Shown one piece after another: positions 1 through 5,619 of a stretch of DNA of 15,361 nucleotides. The notes under the pieces were generated by a model. The model was not told where the DNA came from, ran no database searches, and saw nothing but the letters and a program-made list of their open reading frames with translations. Made by a program: the position numbers and the translations under genes. Positions within the stretch are counted from its first letter, which is position 1. The number at the start of each line of letters is the position of its first letter. Source of the DNA: Syntrophaceae bacterium UBA5619. Its GTDB lineage: Bacteria; Desulfobacterota; Syntrophia; Syntrophales; UBA5619. Location: positions 1 through 15,361 of the forward strand of contig DIKL01000038.1 in the NCBI GenBank assembly GCA_002424545.1, in the 5' to 3' direction.

Positions 1-64
1 GTGTGAACGGGTTGTGGATGCGGTGAGCACTTTCGGTGATGTTGAAGATCCGTGGAATGTCCAT
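1..64 (-). CDS. SAM-dependent methyltransferase, N-terminal fragment (cut by window edge)
   Basis: Reading down from an ATG at 64, the minus strand encodes 21 residues that begin MDIPRIFNI and end HRIHNPFT, still open at the window edge. From memory, this N-terminus is typical of a family of class I SAM-dependent methyltransferases of the UbiE/Methyltransf_11 type; the SAM-binding motifs themselves lie outside the window. An AGGA ribosome-binding site sits about ten bases before the ATG, which supports the start. Substrate cannot be told. It is the last of a series of small minus-strand genes and is separated from the next one by a group II intron-like repeat. The identification rests on only 21 residues. 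Confidence 0.6.
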   Translation of the reverse strand, partial: MDIPRIFNITESAHRIHNPFT

Positions 65-153
65 TGTGAAATATTTCCTTACGGGTGGTGCTGTTTCATG
101 ATCGCTCCCTGTCGGGCGGGGACGGCGTCGATATAGACTTCGGCTTCGGCGAT

Positions 154-223
154 CCGCTCGGTGCGGACCCGCATGCCAGGTGGTGTAGGGGCTGGGGGAA
201 CGAAAATCTCCCCCACACCCGAT
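154..223 (+). mobile_element. Group II intron-like 3' end (domain V/VI), copy 1
   Basis: The sequence can fold as an 8-bp stem with one mismatch (154-161 with 176-183), a two-base TG bulge on the 3' side (174-175), a 4-bp upper stem (162-165 with 170-173) and a four-base loop. This is the plan of group II intron domain V. A second G/C hairpin follows (about 186-216), then ACCCGAT. The A of that motif lies 7 bases from the terminal GAT, matching a domain VI branch-point and an RAY intron end. No reverse transcriptase or upstream intron domains are seen, so this would be an orphan 3' fragment. Related copies are at 1604-1678 and 3334-3386. Confidence 0.45.
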
Positions 224-248
224 CAGGCCATAATCTGAAGCTTTTTCC

Positions 249-773
249 TTATTTCACCGGCTCCATGCCCTCAGCCAGATATTTTTTAGCGAGATCAATA
301 TAGCGCTGTTTACCTCGGATCCATAATTCTTCGTCTTTTGAGCTTATTTCTCTGACGATCTTTGCTGGATTGCCTGCAGCAACCACTTTTGGAGGAATTA
401 TCTGTCTCATTTTTACGACGCCACCTTCTGCAACAATTGCCCACTCTCCGATTTCAGACCAGATGCTCAATATAGCGCCCATGCCGATAACGGCATGATT
501 GCCAATTTTTTTTCCATGGACAACAGCACCGTGACCTATCGTTACTTTTTTCCCGATCTGGTTTGTATCGCCAGGCGGAGCGTGAACAATGACTCCTTCC
601 TCCACTGCTGTGCCGTCACCGATTTCAATTCTGCCGTAGTCCCCTCTTAAGATAACGCCATGGCCAATATAGCAATTGTGACCGATAACTACATCGCCGA
701 TAACGCTTGCCAATTCGCTTACATAGGTATCAGCCTCTATTATTGGCTGCTTGCCGTCAAATTTGTAAAGCAT
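249..773 (-). CDS. Gamma carbonic anhydrase-like protein (YrdA/PaaY type)
   Basis: A 174-residue left-handed beta-helix protein made of hexapeptide repeats (for example IGDVVIG, IEIGDG, VTIGHG, AVIGMG), full length for the small bacterial gamma-CA family. His64 (VIVHAP), His81 and His86 (IGHGAVVHG) are in the places of the three metal ligands, with the His-x4-His spacing of the family, so metal binding is likely. The C-terminus AAGNPAKIVREIS followed by a helix is also typical. Members are cytoplasmic trimers; many have weak or no carbonic anhydrase activity, and some act as acyltransferase-like proteins, so the reaction is uncertain. The ATG is preceded by AGAGGG. It is the third of the small genes at the left end; an intron-like repeat follows its stop codon. 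Confidence 0.88.
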   Translation of the reverse strand: MLYKFDGKQPIIEADTYVSELASVIGDVVIGHNCYIGHGVILRGDYGRIEIGDGTAVEEGVIVHAPPGDTNQIGKKVTIGHGAVVHGKKIGNHAVIGMGAILSIWSEIGEWAIVAEGGVVKMRQIIPPKVVAAGNPAKIVREISSKDEELWIRGKQRYIDLAKKYLAEGMEPVK

Positions 774-857
774 GAAAAGCCCTCTCGCAAAAATACAGTT
801 TCGATAAAATCATGGATCGCACGAAATCAAGAATAGAACAACGTAATTTTTATTATC

Positions 858-923
858 CGCATAACACTCCATGGTGGGCGTTATGCGAAAAGAAAAAAAA
901 TTTATTTTCGTGGTTATGCAAAA
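858..923 (-). repeat. Dispersed 64-bp repeat, copy A, with attC-like ends
   Basis: A segment that aligns without gaps to 6919-6982, including TCCATGGTGGG and TTCGTGGTT blocks. On the minus strand it starts GCATAAC and ends GTTATGC, complementary 7-mers 61 bases apart, and holds an inner CGAAAA/TTTTCG pair. It lies 3' of the trmO-like gene and 5' of the gamma-CA gene. The layout recalls a short integron attC site, but the L-boxes do not pair well. The rest of 774-1012 (240 bases) holds no gene that I can support. Confidence 0.5.
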
Positions 924-1012
924 TGTTCTGGCTCACCGGGACATCGCTGTTTTGTTTGTCCCTGATCAGCGATTGAGTTGGCGGTTTTTTGTTCTTTATT
1001 TTGATTTTCATA

Positions 1013-1489
1013 TTACCTGAATCTTTCATCAGAACGTTTTTGTCTAATTTCTTCATCACTGGCTTGAAGCCATCCAGAAACGCTATGTTGTACGACATCA
1101 AATTGTTCGATATATGGTTTGATATCCAATAACGGAGTCCCATCGAGTACATCAATTCCCTTTACAAAAATTGTATTTCTTTGGATTCTTAATAGATTGA
1201 CAATGGATAGGCCAATATGATTTGGCCGCAGCGGAGAACGTGTAGCAAACACGCCTCTTTTTTTCTTGTCCATAAACGGAGTCACAACCATCTCAGTTCG
1301 TGTTGCCTTATGGAAGCTATACAGAAGATAAATATGGCTGAAACCATCAAGATCTTGCAGTCCGTCAACGTATTTTTCATTCACTATTACCTGCCCTTCG
1401 AACTCTGATGCGCCTTTTGGTTGAATAGGCATATTTGCAATTGATTTATGAGGTGAAATTATTATCCCTATTGGATCTATTTTATGCAT
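1013..1489 (-). CDS. TrmO/TsaA-family tRNA (N6-threonylcarbamoyladenosine37-N6)-methyltransferase-like protein
   Basis: A 158-residue protein of the TrmO (UPF0066, formerly YaeB/TsaA) family. It carries the family signatures RSPLRPNHIG at residues 84-93, preceded by RGVFAT, and DGTPLLDIKPY at 116-126. These build the SAM-binding beta-barrel of TrmO, which methylates t6A37 of threonine tRNAs in E. coli. The protein is the short form, without the C-terminal extension of E. coli TrmO, so the substrate may differ; short forms are common in anaerobic bacteria and archaea. The ATG is preceded by a weak GAGAG. It stands alone between two repeats: the intron-like copy 2 upstream and the 64-bp repeat downstream. 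Family assignment is firm; exact substrate is inferred. Confidence 0.85.
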   Translation of the reverse strand: MHKIDPIGIIISPHKSIANMPIQPKGASEFEGQVIVNEKYVDGLQDLDGFSHIYLLYSFHKATRTEMVVTPFMDKKKRGVFATRSPLRPNHIGLSIVNLLRIQRNTIFVKGIDVLDGTPLLDIKPYIEQFDVVQHSVSGWLQASDEEIRQKRSDERFR

Positions 1490-1603
1490 TTTTAACTCTC
1501 ATTTTTGTTGCTGCAGGATGTTTATTAACCGGTGAGCTTCTGCGAGTCCGTCGGCATGGTTTGTGTACGCCCGGCTGGCCGGCTATGACACGGCAGCATC
1601 AAC

Positions 1604-1678
1604 AACCGCTGGGCACGGACCCGCATGCCAGGCTAGATGGTGTGCGGGCCAGGGAGAAATTGCCCTGGCTTACCCGAT
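1604..1678 (+). mobile_element. Group II intron-like 3' end (domain V/VI), copy 2
   Basis: Shares CACGGACCCGCATGCCAGG with copy 1 almost exactly, then carries a small insertion (about CTAGAT) before TGGTGTG, which weakens the domain V fold. The following hairpin CCAGGG/CCCTGG is strong, and the element again ends ACCCGAT with the A seven bases from the end. It fills most of the gap between the trmO-like gene and the DUF3795 gene. No intron-encoded protein is present. The upstream part (1500-1603) contains no gene that I recognise and may be more of the intron. Confidence 0.42.
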
Positions 1679-1696
1679 TATGCTTAACCAACGTTG

Positions 1697-2188
1697 TCAG
1701 TCCAGATCCAATTTCCCTTTGCATTTATTACATCTCATCACGCCGCGAAAAACCTTATTGCCGCATTCTGGACACACATAGCGGGCCTCTTCGTCTCGAA
1801 CCCATTTTTCAGCTCCGAATTCTCGTCGATACGGGACAGACCGCAAAATGACTTTCTTGCCAACGGCCATGGGGAAGTTGTCGATGTGCTGGCAAGGAAA
1901 ATCATCGCACTCGTGACAACCTGTGTAGCTTTTTTCGTTGGTGCAGGCCCTGATCGCACAGTGCTGACAATGAATGAAAAGATCATCTGACAAGCACCCA
2001 CCGCAATGAATATCTGTTGTAGAAAGGTTTTCGCAATCTGGGAGTGTGCCTTTACCCGGAGTCCCTCCCTTGTACAGGTTTGCCAGTCCCTCCTTAAGCC
2101 TGCTATTGTTGTCACGCGCTGCGATGTAAATAGCGCAAACACCGCAATAAAGACCGCAAGGAGAAATGAAATCGGGATTTGCCGCCAT
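1697..2188 (-). CDS. DUF3795 cysteine-rich, zinc-ribbon protein
   Basis: A 163-residue protein of the DUF3795 family, recognised by the N-terminal CGLYCGVC (Cys11, 15, 18) and further cysteines at 52, 62, 65, 74, 77, 82, 91, 94 and 99. A C-terminal zinc ribbon has CPEC (139/142) and CNKC (153/156). Metal or Fe-S binding is likely; no reaction is known for the family. I start it at the ATG at 2188, which has GAGGGG nine bases upstream. A longer open frame to 2359 would add 57 residues read from the duplicated tRNA flank and its promoter, which is not plausible coding sequence. The conserved promoter at 2349-2378 points at this gene and would give a leader of about 150 bases. It lies just outside the tRNA-Pro att copy. 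Confidence 0.8.
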   Translation of the reverse strand: MAANPDFISPCGLYCGVCAIYIAARDNNSRLKEGLANLYKGGTPGKGTLPDCENLSTTDIHCGGCLSDDLFIHCQHCAIRACTNEKSYTGCHECDDFPCQHIDNFPMAVGKKVILRSVPYRREFGAEKWVRDEEARYVCPECGNKVFRGVMRCNKCKGKLDLD

Positions 2189-2348
2189 TCCTTTTGTCCC
2201 CTCATGTGGATTTATCGTTGGTGTGGGGGCAGGGGAGATTCCCGAAAGGGCCCACCCCGGCCTCGTAAAAGTTGTGCAATTTTGCTGGACCGGCTTAGTT
2301 GCCGCGCCGTTGATCTTCAGACCGGGGCCTGTGGGAAATGTTCCGTGT

Positions 2349-2378
2349 TTTATAGTCACATGGCGCGTGCGTTGTCAA
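2349..2378 (-). promoter_or_regulatory. Sigma-70-type promoter in the repeated flank, copy A
   Basis: On the minus strand TTGACA (2373-2378) is followed after 18 bases by TATAAA (2349-2354). Both hexamers and the spacer are conserved in copy B. A second TTGACA-like box just upstream makes a short direct repeat that could be an operator. It would drive the DUF3795 gene. Confidence 0.6.
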
Positions 2379-2420
2379 TGTGTGTCAATTTGGGGAAGAT
2401 TGCAAAGACCAATAAAAAAA

Positions 2421-2452
2421 GGGTTTAACAGACGGTTACGACTATTAAACCC
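2421..2452. terminator. Bidirectional rho-independent terminator, copy A
   Basis: GGGTTTAA (2421-2428) pairs with TTAAACCC (2445-2452). An A-tract lies before it and a T-tract after it, so it can end transcription from either strand. It follows the tRNA-Pro 3' fragment, as the homologous terminator follows intact tRNA-Pro. Confidence 0.75.
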
Positions 2453-2462
2453 TTTTTTCAGC

Positions 2463-2510
2463 TGGTCGGGATGAGGGGATGTGAACCTCCGGCCCCCAGA
2501 ACCCCATTCA
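2463..2510 (-). pseudogene. tRNA-Pro 3'-half fragment (att remnant)
   Basis: 48 bases matching the intact tRNA-Pro from the anticodon stem through the variable loop, T-arm, acceptor and encoded CCA, with three substitutions. The 5' half (acceptor 5' strand, D-arm) is absent and is replaced by A/T-rich sequence. The break within the anticodon stem-loop is a usual crossover point for tyrosine integrases. Confidence 0.85.
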
Positions 2511-2597
2511 TAAAAAAACACGTTATTTCAATTGAATATATCCGGCGGGGGTTTTAGGTAGTTTTGTGCCATATCGCTGATTTACTTGAGGATCGAG

Positions 2598-2879
2598 TCA
2601 TGCCGGCTTATGCTCTTCCAACCAATCGCGGAGAACCGCGTTGACTCGTGATTGCCAGCCCGGCCCAGTGGCACGAAAGGCGTTGACGATAGCGGGGTCG
2701 AGGCGCAGGGCGACAGGCACCTTTCGCGGTGCTTTCTGCGGGCCGCGAACCCGAGGCGGAATTTCCGGGTGCCTTTCTCCGACCGGTTTCATGGCGGACA
2801 GCATCGAGTCGGACAAGGGCGGGGAATCAACCGCATCCCAATCTTCTTGGGCGATGTTTTCAGGTTTGCGTTTTTTCAT
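2598..2879 (-). CDS. brnA: BrnA-family antitoxin
   Basis: A 93-residue protein. The C-terminal part (about residues 54-89: VPVALRLDP, then FRATGPGWQSRVN and LRDWLEEH) is the ribbon-helix-helix domain of BrnA antitoxins (COG3514), which bind DNA and dimerise. The N-terminal part is proline-rich and charged, as expected for the segment that contacts the toxin. It would neutralise BrnT and, with it, repress the shared promoter. The ATG at 2879 lies 20 bases inside the end of brnT, the usual toxin-first order and coupled translation of this type II system. The length is normal and no damage is seen. Confidence 0.9.
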   Translation of the reverse strand: MKKRKPENIAQEDWDAVDSPPLSDSMLSAMKPVGERHPEIPPRVRGPQKAPRKVPVALRLDPAIVNAFRATGPGWQSRVNAVLRDWLEEHKPA

Positions 2880-3132
2880 AAAATTCCTTCTCCCTTTTGT
2901 TCGCCCTTCGCAAGCTGATCAGTCGAATTGCCTGGCCCCTTTTGGTATAGATCAGAATATGAAGGCGCTTCCCGATAATACCGATGGCGACAAATCTTTC
3001 TTCGCCATACTGAGCGCGATCGTCCTGGGATTCGACGGCCGACGCCCAATCAAATAGCTCGGCATCGGTAAAATCGACGCCGTGCTTTGCAATGTTGGCG
3101 ACGCGTTTGTTTTCATCCCATTCGTAATTCAT
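2860..3132 (-). CDS. brnT: BrnT-family ribonuclease toxin
   Basis: A 90-residue protein with the whole BrnT plan (COG2929): N-terminal EWDENKR, then KHGVDF at residues 16-21, a central beta-sheet (RFVAIGIIGKRLHILIYT) and C-terminal IRLISLRRANKREKEFYE. Characterised BrnT proteins are RelE-fold ribonucleases that stop translation under stress. The family begins at exactly this residue, so the ATG at 3132 is well supported, yet no ribosome-binding site precedes it. The -10 box lies only five bases upstream, so the mRNA is probably leaderless. It sits directly downstream of a degraded phage-repressor tail inside the tRNA-Pro island and overlaps brnA. Confidence 0.92.
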   Translation of the reverse strand: MNYEWDENKRVANIAKHGVDFTDAELFDWASAVESQDDRAQYGEERFVAIGIIGKRLHILIYTKRGQAIRLISLRRANKREKEFYEKTQT

Positions 3133-3137
3133 ATTTT

Positions 3138-3166
3138 ATTGTATATACAGTTTGGCTTGGTGTCAA
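3138..3166 (-). promoter_or_regulatory. brnTA promoter, giving a probable leaderless transcript
   Basis: Minus strand TTGACA (3161-3166), a 17-base spacer, then TACAAT (3138-3143). The expected start of transcription is at about 3129-3132, on the brnT ATG. A TGTATATACA palindrome (3140-3149) overlaps the -10 and could be the BrnA operator. The -35 overlaps the TGA stop of the repressor remnant. Confidence 0.7.
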
Positions 3167-3252
3167 TACCTCTTCCCCTTCTCCACCACCACCCGGGCGA
3201 TCCTGAACTCGATATTGGTCATGTCGCGGACCGGGTGGCGCTCGTTGAGCGG
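3163..3252 (-). pseudogene. Remnant C-terminal tail of an S24/LexA-type phage repressor
   Basis: Thirty codons read PLNERHPVRDMTNIEF and then a V-rich strand ending EKGKRY before the stop. This matches the end of the second repressor remnant (7084-7435), where the same stretch reads PLNSRYPIRDMTGIEF and ends EKRKRY. An in-frame TGA three codons upstream shows that the rest of the gene is gone. It is the final beta-strand of the S24 peptidase fold and cannot act alone. Its stop codon is built into the brnT -35 box. Confidence 0.8.
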
Positions 3253-3333
3253 GGATGCTCAGCGAGTCTGATGGAATGGTATGCTTATGCCCGATTACCC
3301 GGCAATGGCCCGGTAACTTTTACGAATCGCCCG

Positions 3334-3386
3334 GAATCGTATGCAGACTGGTGAGGGGAGGGGGCGAGTTTCCCTGGCTACCCGAT
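3334..3386 (+). mobile_element. Group II intron-like 3' end, copy 3 (5' part degraded)
   Basis: CGTATGC followed by ACTGGTGAGGGGAGG, a hairpin (AGGGGG with CCCT) and GGCTACCCGATT repeats the 3' half of copies 1 and 2, in the same plus orientation and with the same ACCCGAT end. The 5' strand of the domain V stem is not recognisable. It lies between the diheme gene and the repressor tail. The rest of 3253-3490 holds no gene that I can support. Confidence 0.35.
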
Positions 3387-3475
3387 TGGAAGTAACTATC
3401 CTGTCTCAGTAATTCGTTCGGTCTGCGAGGAGGAGGGGTACCCTGGCCTGAAGCCGTGCGTCAACGATGGATGTG

Positions 3476-3530
3476 CCGCCTAACTGGTCAGGCGGGTAAG
3501 GAGCCCAGAGTCCTTACCCGCCTTTTGTTT
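3476..3530 (+). terminator. Terminator hairpin with a competing upstream arm
   Basis: GGCGGGTAAGGA (3491-3502) pairs perfectly with TCCTTACCCGCC (3511-3522) around an 8-base loop; TTTTGTTT follows on the plus strand. CCGCCT at 3476-3481 can instead pair with AGGCGG at 3490-3495. It lies 38 bases past the stop of the minus-strand diheme gene and probably ends that transcript, though the T-tract is on the other strand. Confidence 0.6.
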
Positions 3531-3567
3531 GCCATCTCGCTATCGCCGGTTTGAGTTCCGGGTTGCC

Positions 3568-5010
3568 TTATTTCCCGATGGCCTGCAGGACGCTCAACTC
3601 GTGAAGTGCCCAGTAGACGCGGGCTTGTTCGCTGCAAGACCCCAGCAAGTCGTTTTGGTCAGGTTTTCCATTTTCGATACAACCATCGACCCTTGCAACA
3701 AGATTTCTCAGCTGGACCGTAACCGGCTGTTCGTTGTCACGTTTCAGCTGGGCACGGATCACGGCGATGCTGTTGAGCAGGATTTTTTTTGCATTCCGGA
3801 GAGCAAAAGCGTCCTGGTCCATGGCCATAACCAGGTCATACAGCTCGTTTATCTTGACCATCATGGTGCCGAGCGGATCGATGTTGCCATAGATGAGGAT
3901 TTTCCCTTCATCCACATAGTTCCAACCCGCTTCGAGGATATCGATATCGGTGGTGCCTTCTGGCAGCGGCTCGATCCGGATCATGGTCGCCGAACGGGAG
4001 GCGTACCCGGCATTGTGGTCGGCGTCTTCATCGAAAGGCCAGACCACGTCCTGAGAAACGGCGGTTGTGGCTTGGTCAGGCGGTCCGGGAACTTTCTGCG
4101 GGGGCACTACCCTGAAAGGGCCTTCGCCGTCCAGTTTATTGGATAGGGTGAGCTGGCCGGGCTCCAGATAAGAACCATCCCGGCCATAGGCCAGAATCAT
4201 CTGCAGGCCACCTTCAACCACAATAGGAACGTCATTCTGCAAGCCCTCGACGGACGGGGAAGAGTAGTCGCACCAGCCGTTGGGATTGATGCTGTCATCC
4301 GCCTCCTCACTATAAAAGAACTTGGCCTCCGGGTAGACGCCGTAGACATGATACATGAGGGGGTCGTTGTCGGGTTCAAGCGGATGGTACTGGGCCCAGC
4401 CGTCCGGGGCGAAAACCGTGATGCCGGTGGCCGATGGCAGAATATGGCTGTCGTCGAGCAAATTGGCCATGGTAACACCGGTGTATTTGGCATAGAAATC
4501 GCCCGATTTATGGGTGTTCATGAGCATCAGCTGGCTGTGGGACGGCATGGTCTGCAGTTCGTCCAGGGTGAGCACGCGGTAAGGAGCGGGAACCTTGGTC
4601 GGATCGTCGTTGGCATCTCCCGGAAATCGCAATGCGGCAATCTCTACCCCGTTGGCAAAACCGTCTCCATCGGAGTCCTGAGCGTCAATATCCGAGAATG
4701 CTTGGATCGTTTTGCCGCTCGAAAGGTAGTCCTGTCCGTACCCATTGAGGGTGTCGGCAATATCGCCGCTCCCATCATACCCATAGGAGTAGTGGCACCA
4801 CTGGCAGCTCCCCAGCTGCACAATGACCCCTTTTTTCTCGTACTCGCCGCCGCTGTGGCAGAGAGCGCAGCTGTCGAGCTTGGTTCCCTCGATGGCCGGA
4901 TAGGCCTGCAGGGCGATATCCGAGTCGGTGTCACCACCGTGATGGTAGGCCCCGTATACTGCAAGGGGCACAGTGGCAAAAAGTAGAGCAAGTATCAATA
5001 TCCGTCGCAT
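3568..5010 (-). CDS. GEGP motif-containing diheme c-type cytochrome, secreted
   Basis: A 480-residue exported protein. Residues 1-21 are a signal peptide (MRR, then a hydrophobic core). Two haem-binding motifs follow, CALCH (48-52) and CQWCH (69-73). DSDGDGFANGVE (112-123) is an EF-hand/thrombospondin-3-like calcium loop. Residues of about 145-300 (TGVTMANLL, then GITVFAPDGW) resemble the fold of molybdopterin-oxidoreductase-like domains. GEGP at 295-298 is the motif by which this protein group, seen mainly in Geobacter and relatives, is named. It probably works in the periplasm or at the outer surface in electron transfer; partner and substrate are unknown. GGGAGAAG precedes the ATG. Promoter-like boxes and a strong leader hairpin lie upstream. 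It is the largest gene in the island. Confidence 0.82.
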   Translation of the reverse strand: MRRILILALLFATVPLAVYGAYHHGGDTDSDIALQAYPAIEGTKLDSCALCHSGGEYEKKGVIVQLGSCQWCHYSYGYDGSGDIADTLNGYGQDYLSSGKTIQAFSDIDAQDSDGDGFANGVEIAALRFPGDANDDPTKVPAPYRVLTLDELQTMPSHSQLMLMNTHKSGDFYAKYTGVTMANLLDDSHILPSATGITVFAPDGWAQYHPLEPDNDPLMYHVYGVYPEAKFFYSEEADDSINPNGWCDYSSPSVEGLQNDVPIVVEGGLQMILAYGRDGSYLEPGQLTLSNKLDGEGPFRVVPPQKVPGPPDQATTAVSQDVVWPFDEDADHNAGYASRSATMIRIEPLPEGTTDIDILEAGWNYVDEGKILIYGNIDPLGTMMVKINELYDLVMAMDQDAFALRNAKKILLNSIAVIRAQLKRDNEQPVTVQLRNLVARVDGCIENGKPDQNDLLGSCSEQARVYWALHELSVLQAIGK

Positions 5011-5043
5011 AATCTTCTCCCTGTCGCTTAATTTATTCGATGG

Positions 5044-5072
5044 CCGTCAGTGTCGAAGCCGACACCAGACGG
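5044..5072 (-). promoter_or_regulatory. Leader hairpin of the diheme gene
   Basis: CCGTC-A-GTGTCG, a four-base loop, CGACAC-CA-GACGG: an 11-bp interrupted inverted repeat about 35-60 bases before the start codon and downstream of the likely promoter. No T-tract follows, so it is not a terminator. It could stabilise the mRNA or bind a regulator. Confidence 0.45.
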
Positions 5073-5099
5073 TCGCTATCCTGGCAACTTATGGGAGAT

Positions 5100-5128
5100 G
5101 TAGTAGTAGGCAGGCGGTATGCTGTCAA
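5100..5128 (-). promoter_or_regulatory. Likely promoter of the diheme gene
   Basis: Minus strand TTGACA (5123-5128), 17 bases, then TACTAC (5100-5105). The -35 is perfect and the -10 is weak, which may mean that an activator is needed. It would give a leader of about 83 bases. Confidence 0.4.
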
Positions 5129-5161
5129 TTTTGATTGCAAAACCAACCAATAATGACCGTG

Positions 5162-5219
5162 GATAACCAATGTTGGAAGCCTTTTTCGTTGATCATAAAA
5201 AGGCTATCATCTGGTTATC
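5162..5219. repeat. 58-bp two-part inverted repeat
   Basis: Outer arms GATAACCA (5162-5169) and TGGTTATC (5212-5219) pair perfectly. Inner arms AGCCTTTTT (5178-5186) and AAAAAGGCT (5197-5205) also pair perfectly. It lies between the 88-aa membrane protein and the diheme promoter. It may be the terminator of the former (the inner stem has a T-run), a miniature element, or an attC-like site. Confidence 0.6.
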
Positions 5220-5272
5220 GCTCAATCTCAGCCTGGTAACCGAAAGACGGGTGGGGACTTTGACGGCAAAGT

Positions 5273-5539
5273 TTATTTCTTGTGGTCTCGATTGGAAAAA
5301 TACAGCCAACCATTCACAATGGCAGACATGACGATCGGCACCAAAATAGGAGATGGGTTGAGCGGCCCCAACATTGCTGAAAAGATGGTTACAATAATCC
5401 AGGTGAACAGGAACCAGATCAGCAGAACCTTTTTTGGTACAATTTTCCTGTTAAACACAAATGCTGCGGGGAAATAACAAACAAACACAAATGGAAACAT
5501 CCAAACGAGTAATAACAGGAAAGATTGAAATATATTCAC
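5273..5539 (-). CDS. Small integral membrane protein, unknown function
   Basis: An 88-residue, very hydrophobic protein. I see three probable membrane spans: about residues 5-27 (FLLLLVWMFPFVFVCYF), 37-58 (KVLLIWFLFTWIIVTIF) and 65-80 (ILVPIVMSAIVNGWLYF), with a basic C-terminal NRDHKK. The start is GTG at 5539, with GGAG eight bases upstream; the family is not one I recognise. It lies 80 bases after the 420-aa membrane protein, in the same direction, and may be co-transcribed with it. The composition is A/T-rich, like its neighbour and unlike the core operon, which fits acquired DNA. Confidence 0.6.
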   Translation of the reverse strand: MNIFQSFLLLLVWMFPFVFVCYFPAAFVFNRKIVPKKVLLIWFLFTWIIVTIFSAMLGPLNPSPILVPIVMSAIVNGWLYFSNRDHKK

Positions 5540-5619
5540 GTTATAATCTCCAATTATTTAAAGTTTTCTGATCCATAATATTTCGCAGGGCTGCTGCCTG
5601 GACTGTCAGAATTAGTTGC

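Larger units (their letters stand above)
2299..2510. repeat. Direct repeat (att-type) copy A: tRNA-Pro 3' half plus flank
   Basis: About 212 bases that repeat 7460-7675 with scattered differences, in the same orientation. It holds the 3' half of tRNA-Pro (2463-2510), the terminator hairpin and the promoter. Similarity stops in the anticodon stem-loop of the tRNA on one side and near 2299 on the other. With copy B it brackets about 5 kb. This fits an att site left by integration into tRNA-Pro; the long shared flank suggests that two related elements used the same site. Confidence 0.8.

Noticed and set aside
85..303. 72-aa plus-strand open frame
   Set aside because: It reads through the intron-like repeat and the end of the gamma-CA gene; not a protein-coding pattern.
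853..1155. 100-aa minus-strand open frame overlapping the trmO-like gene
   Set aside because: It overlaps trmO in another frame and runs through the 64-bp repeat and A-tracts; low-complexity residues and no recognisable family.
2215..2268. Possible fourth group II intron-like 3' end (GGTGTGGGGGCAGGGG and a hairpin)
   Set aside because: It lacks both the domain V part and the ACCCGAT end; the likeness may come from G/C-rich hairpins in general.
2189..2359. N-terminal extension of the DUF3795 gene to 2359
   Set aside because: The added 57 codons lie in the duplicated flank downstream of its promoter, and the family begins at MAANPDFISPCG.
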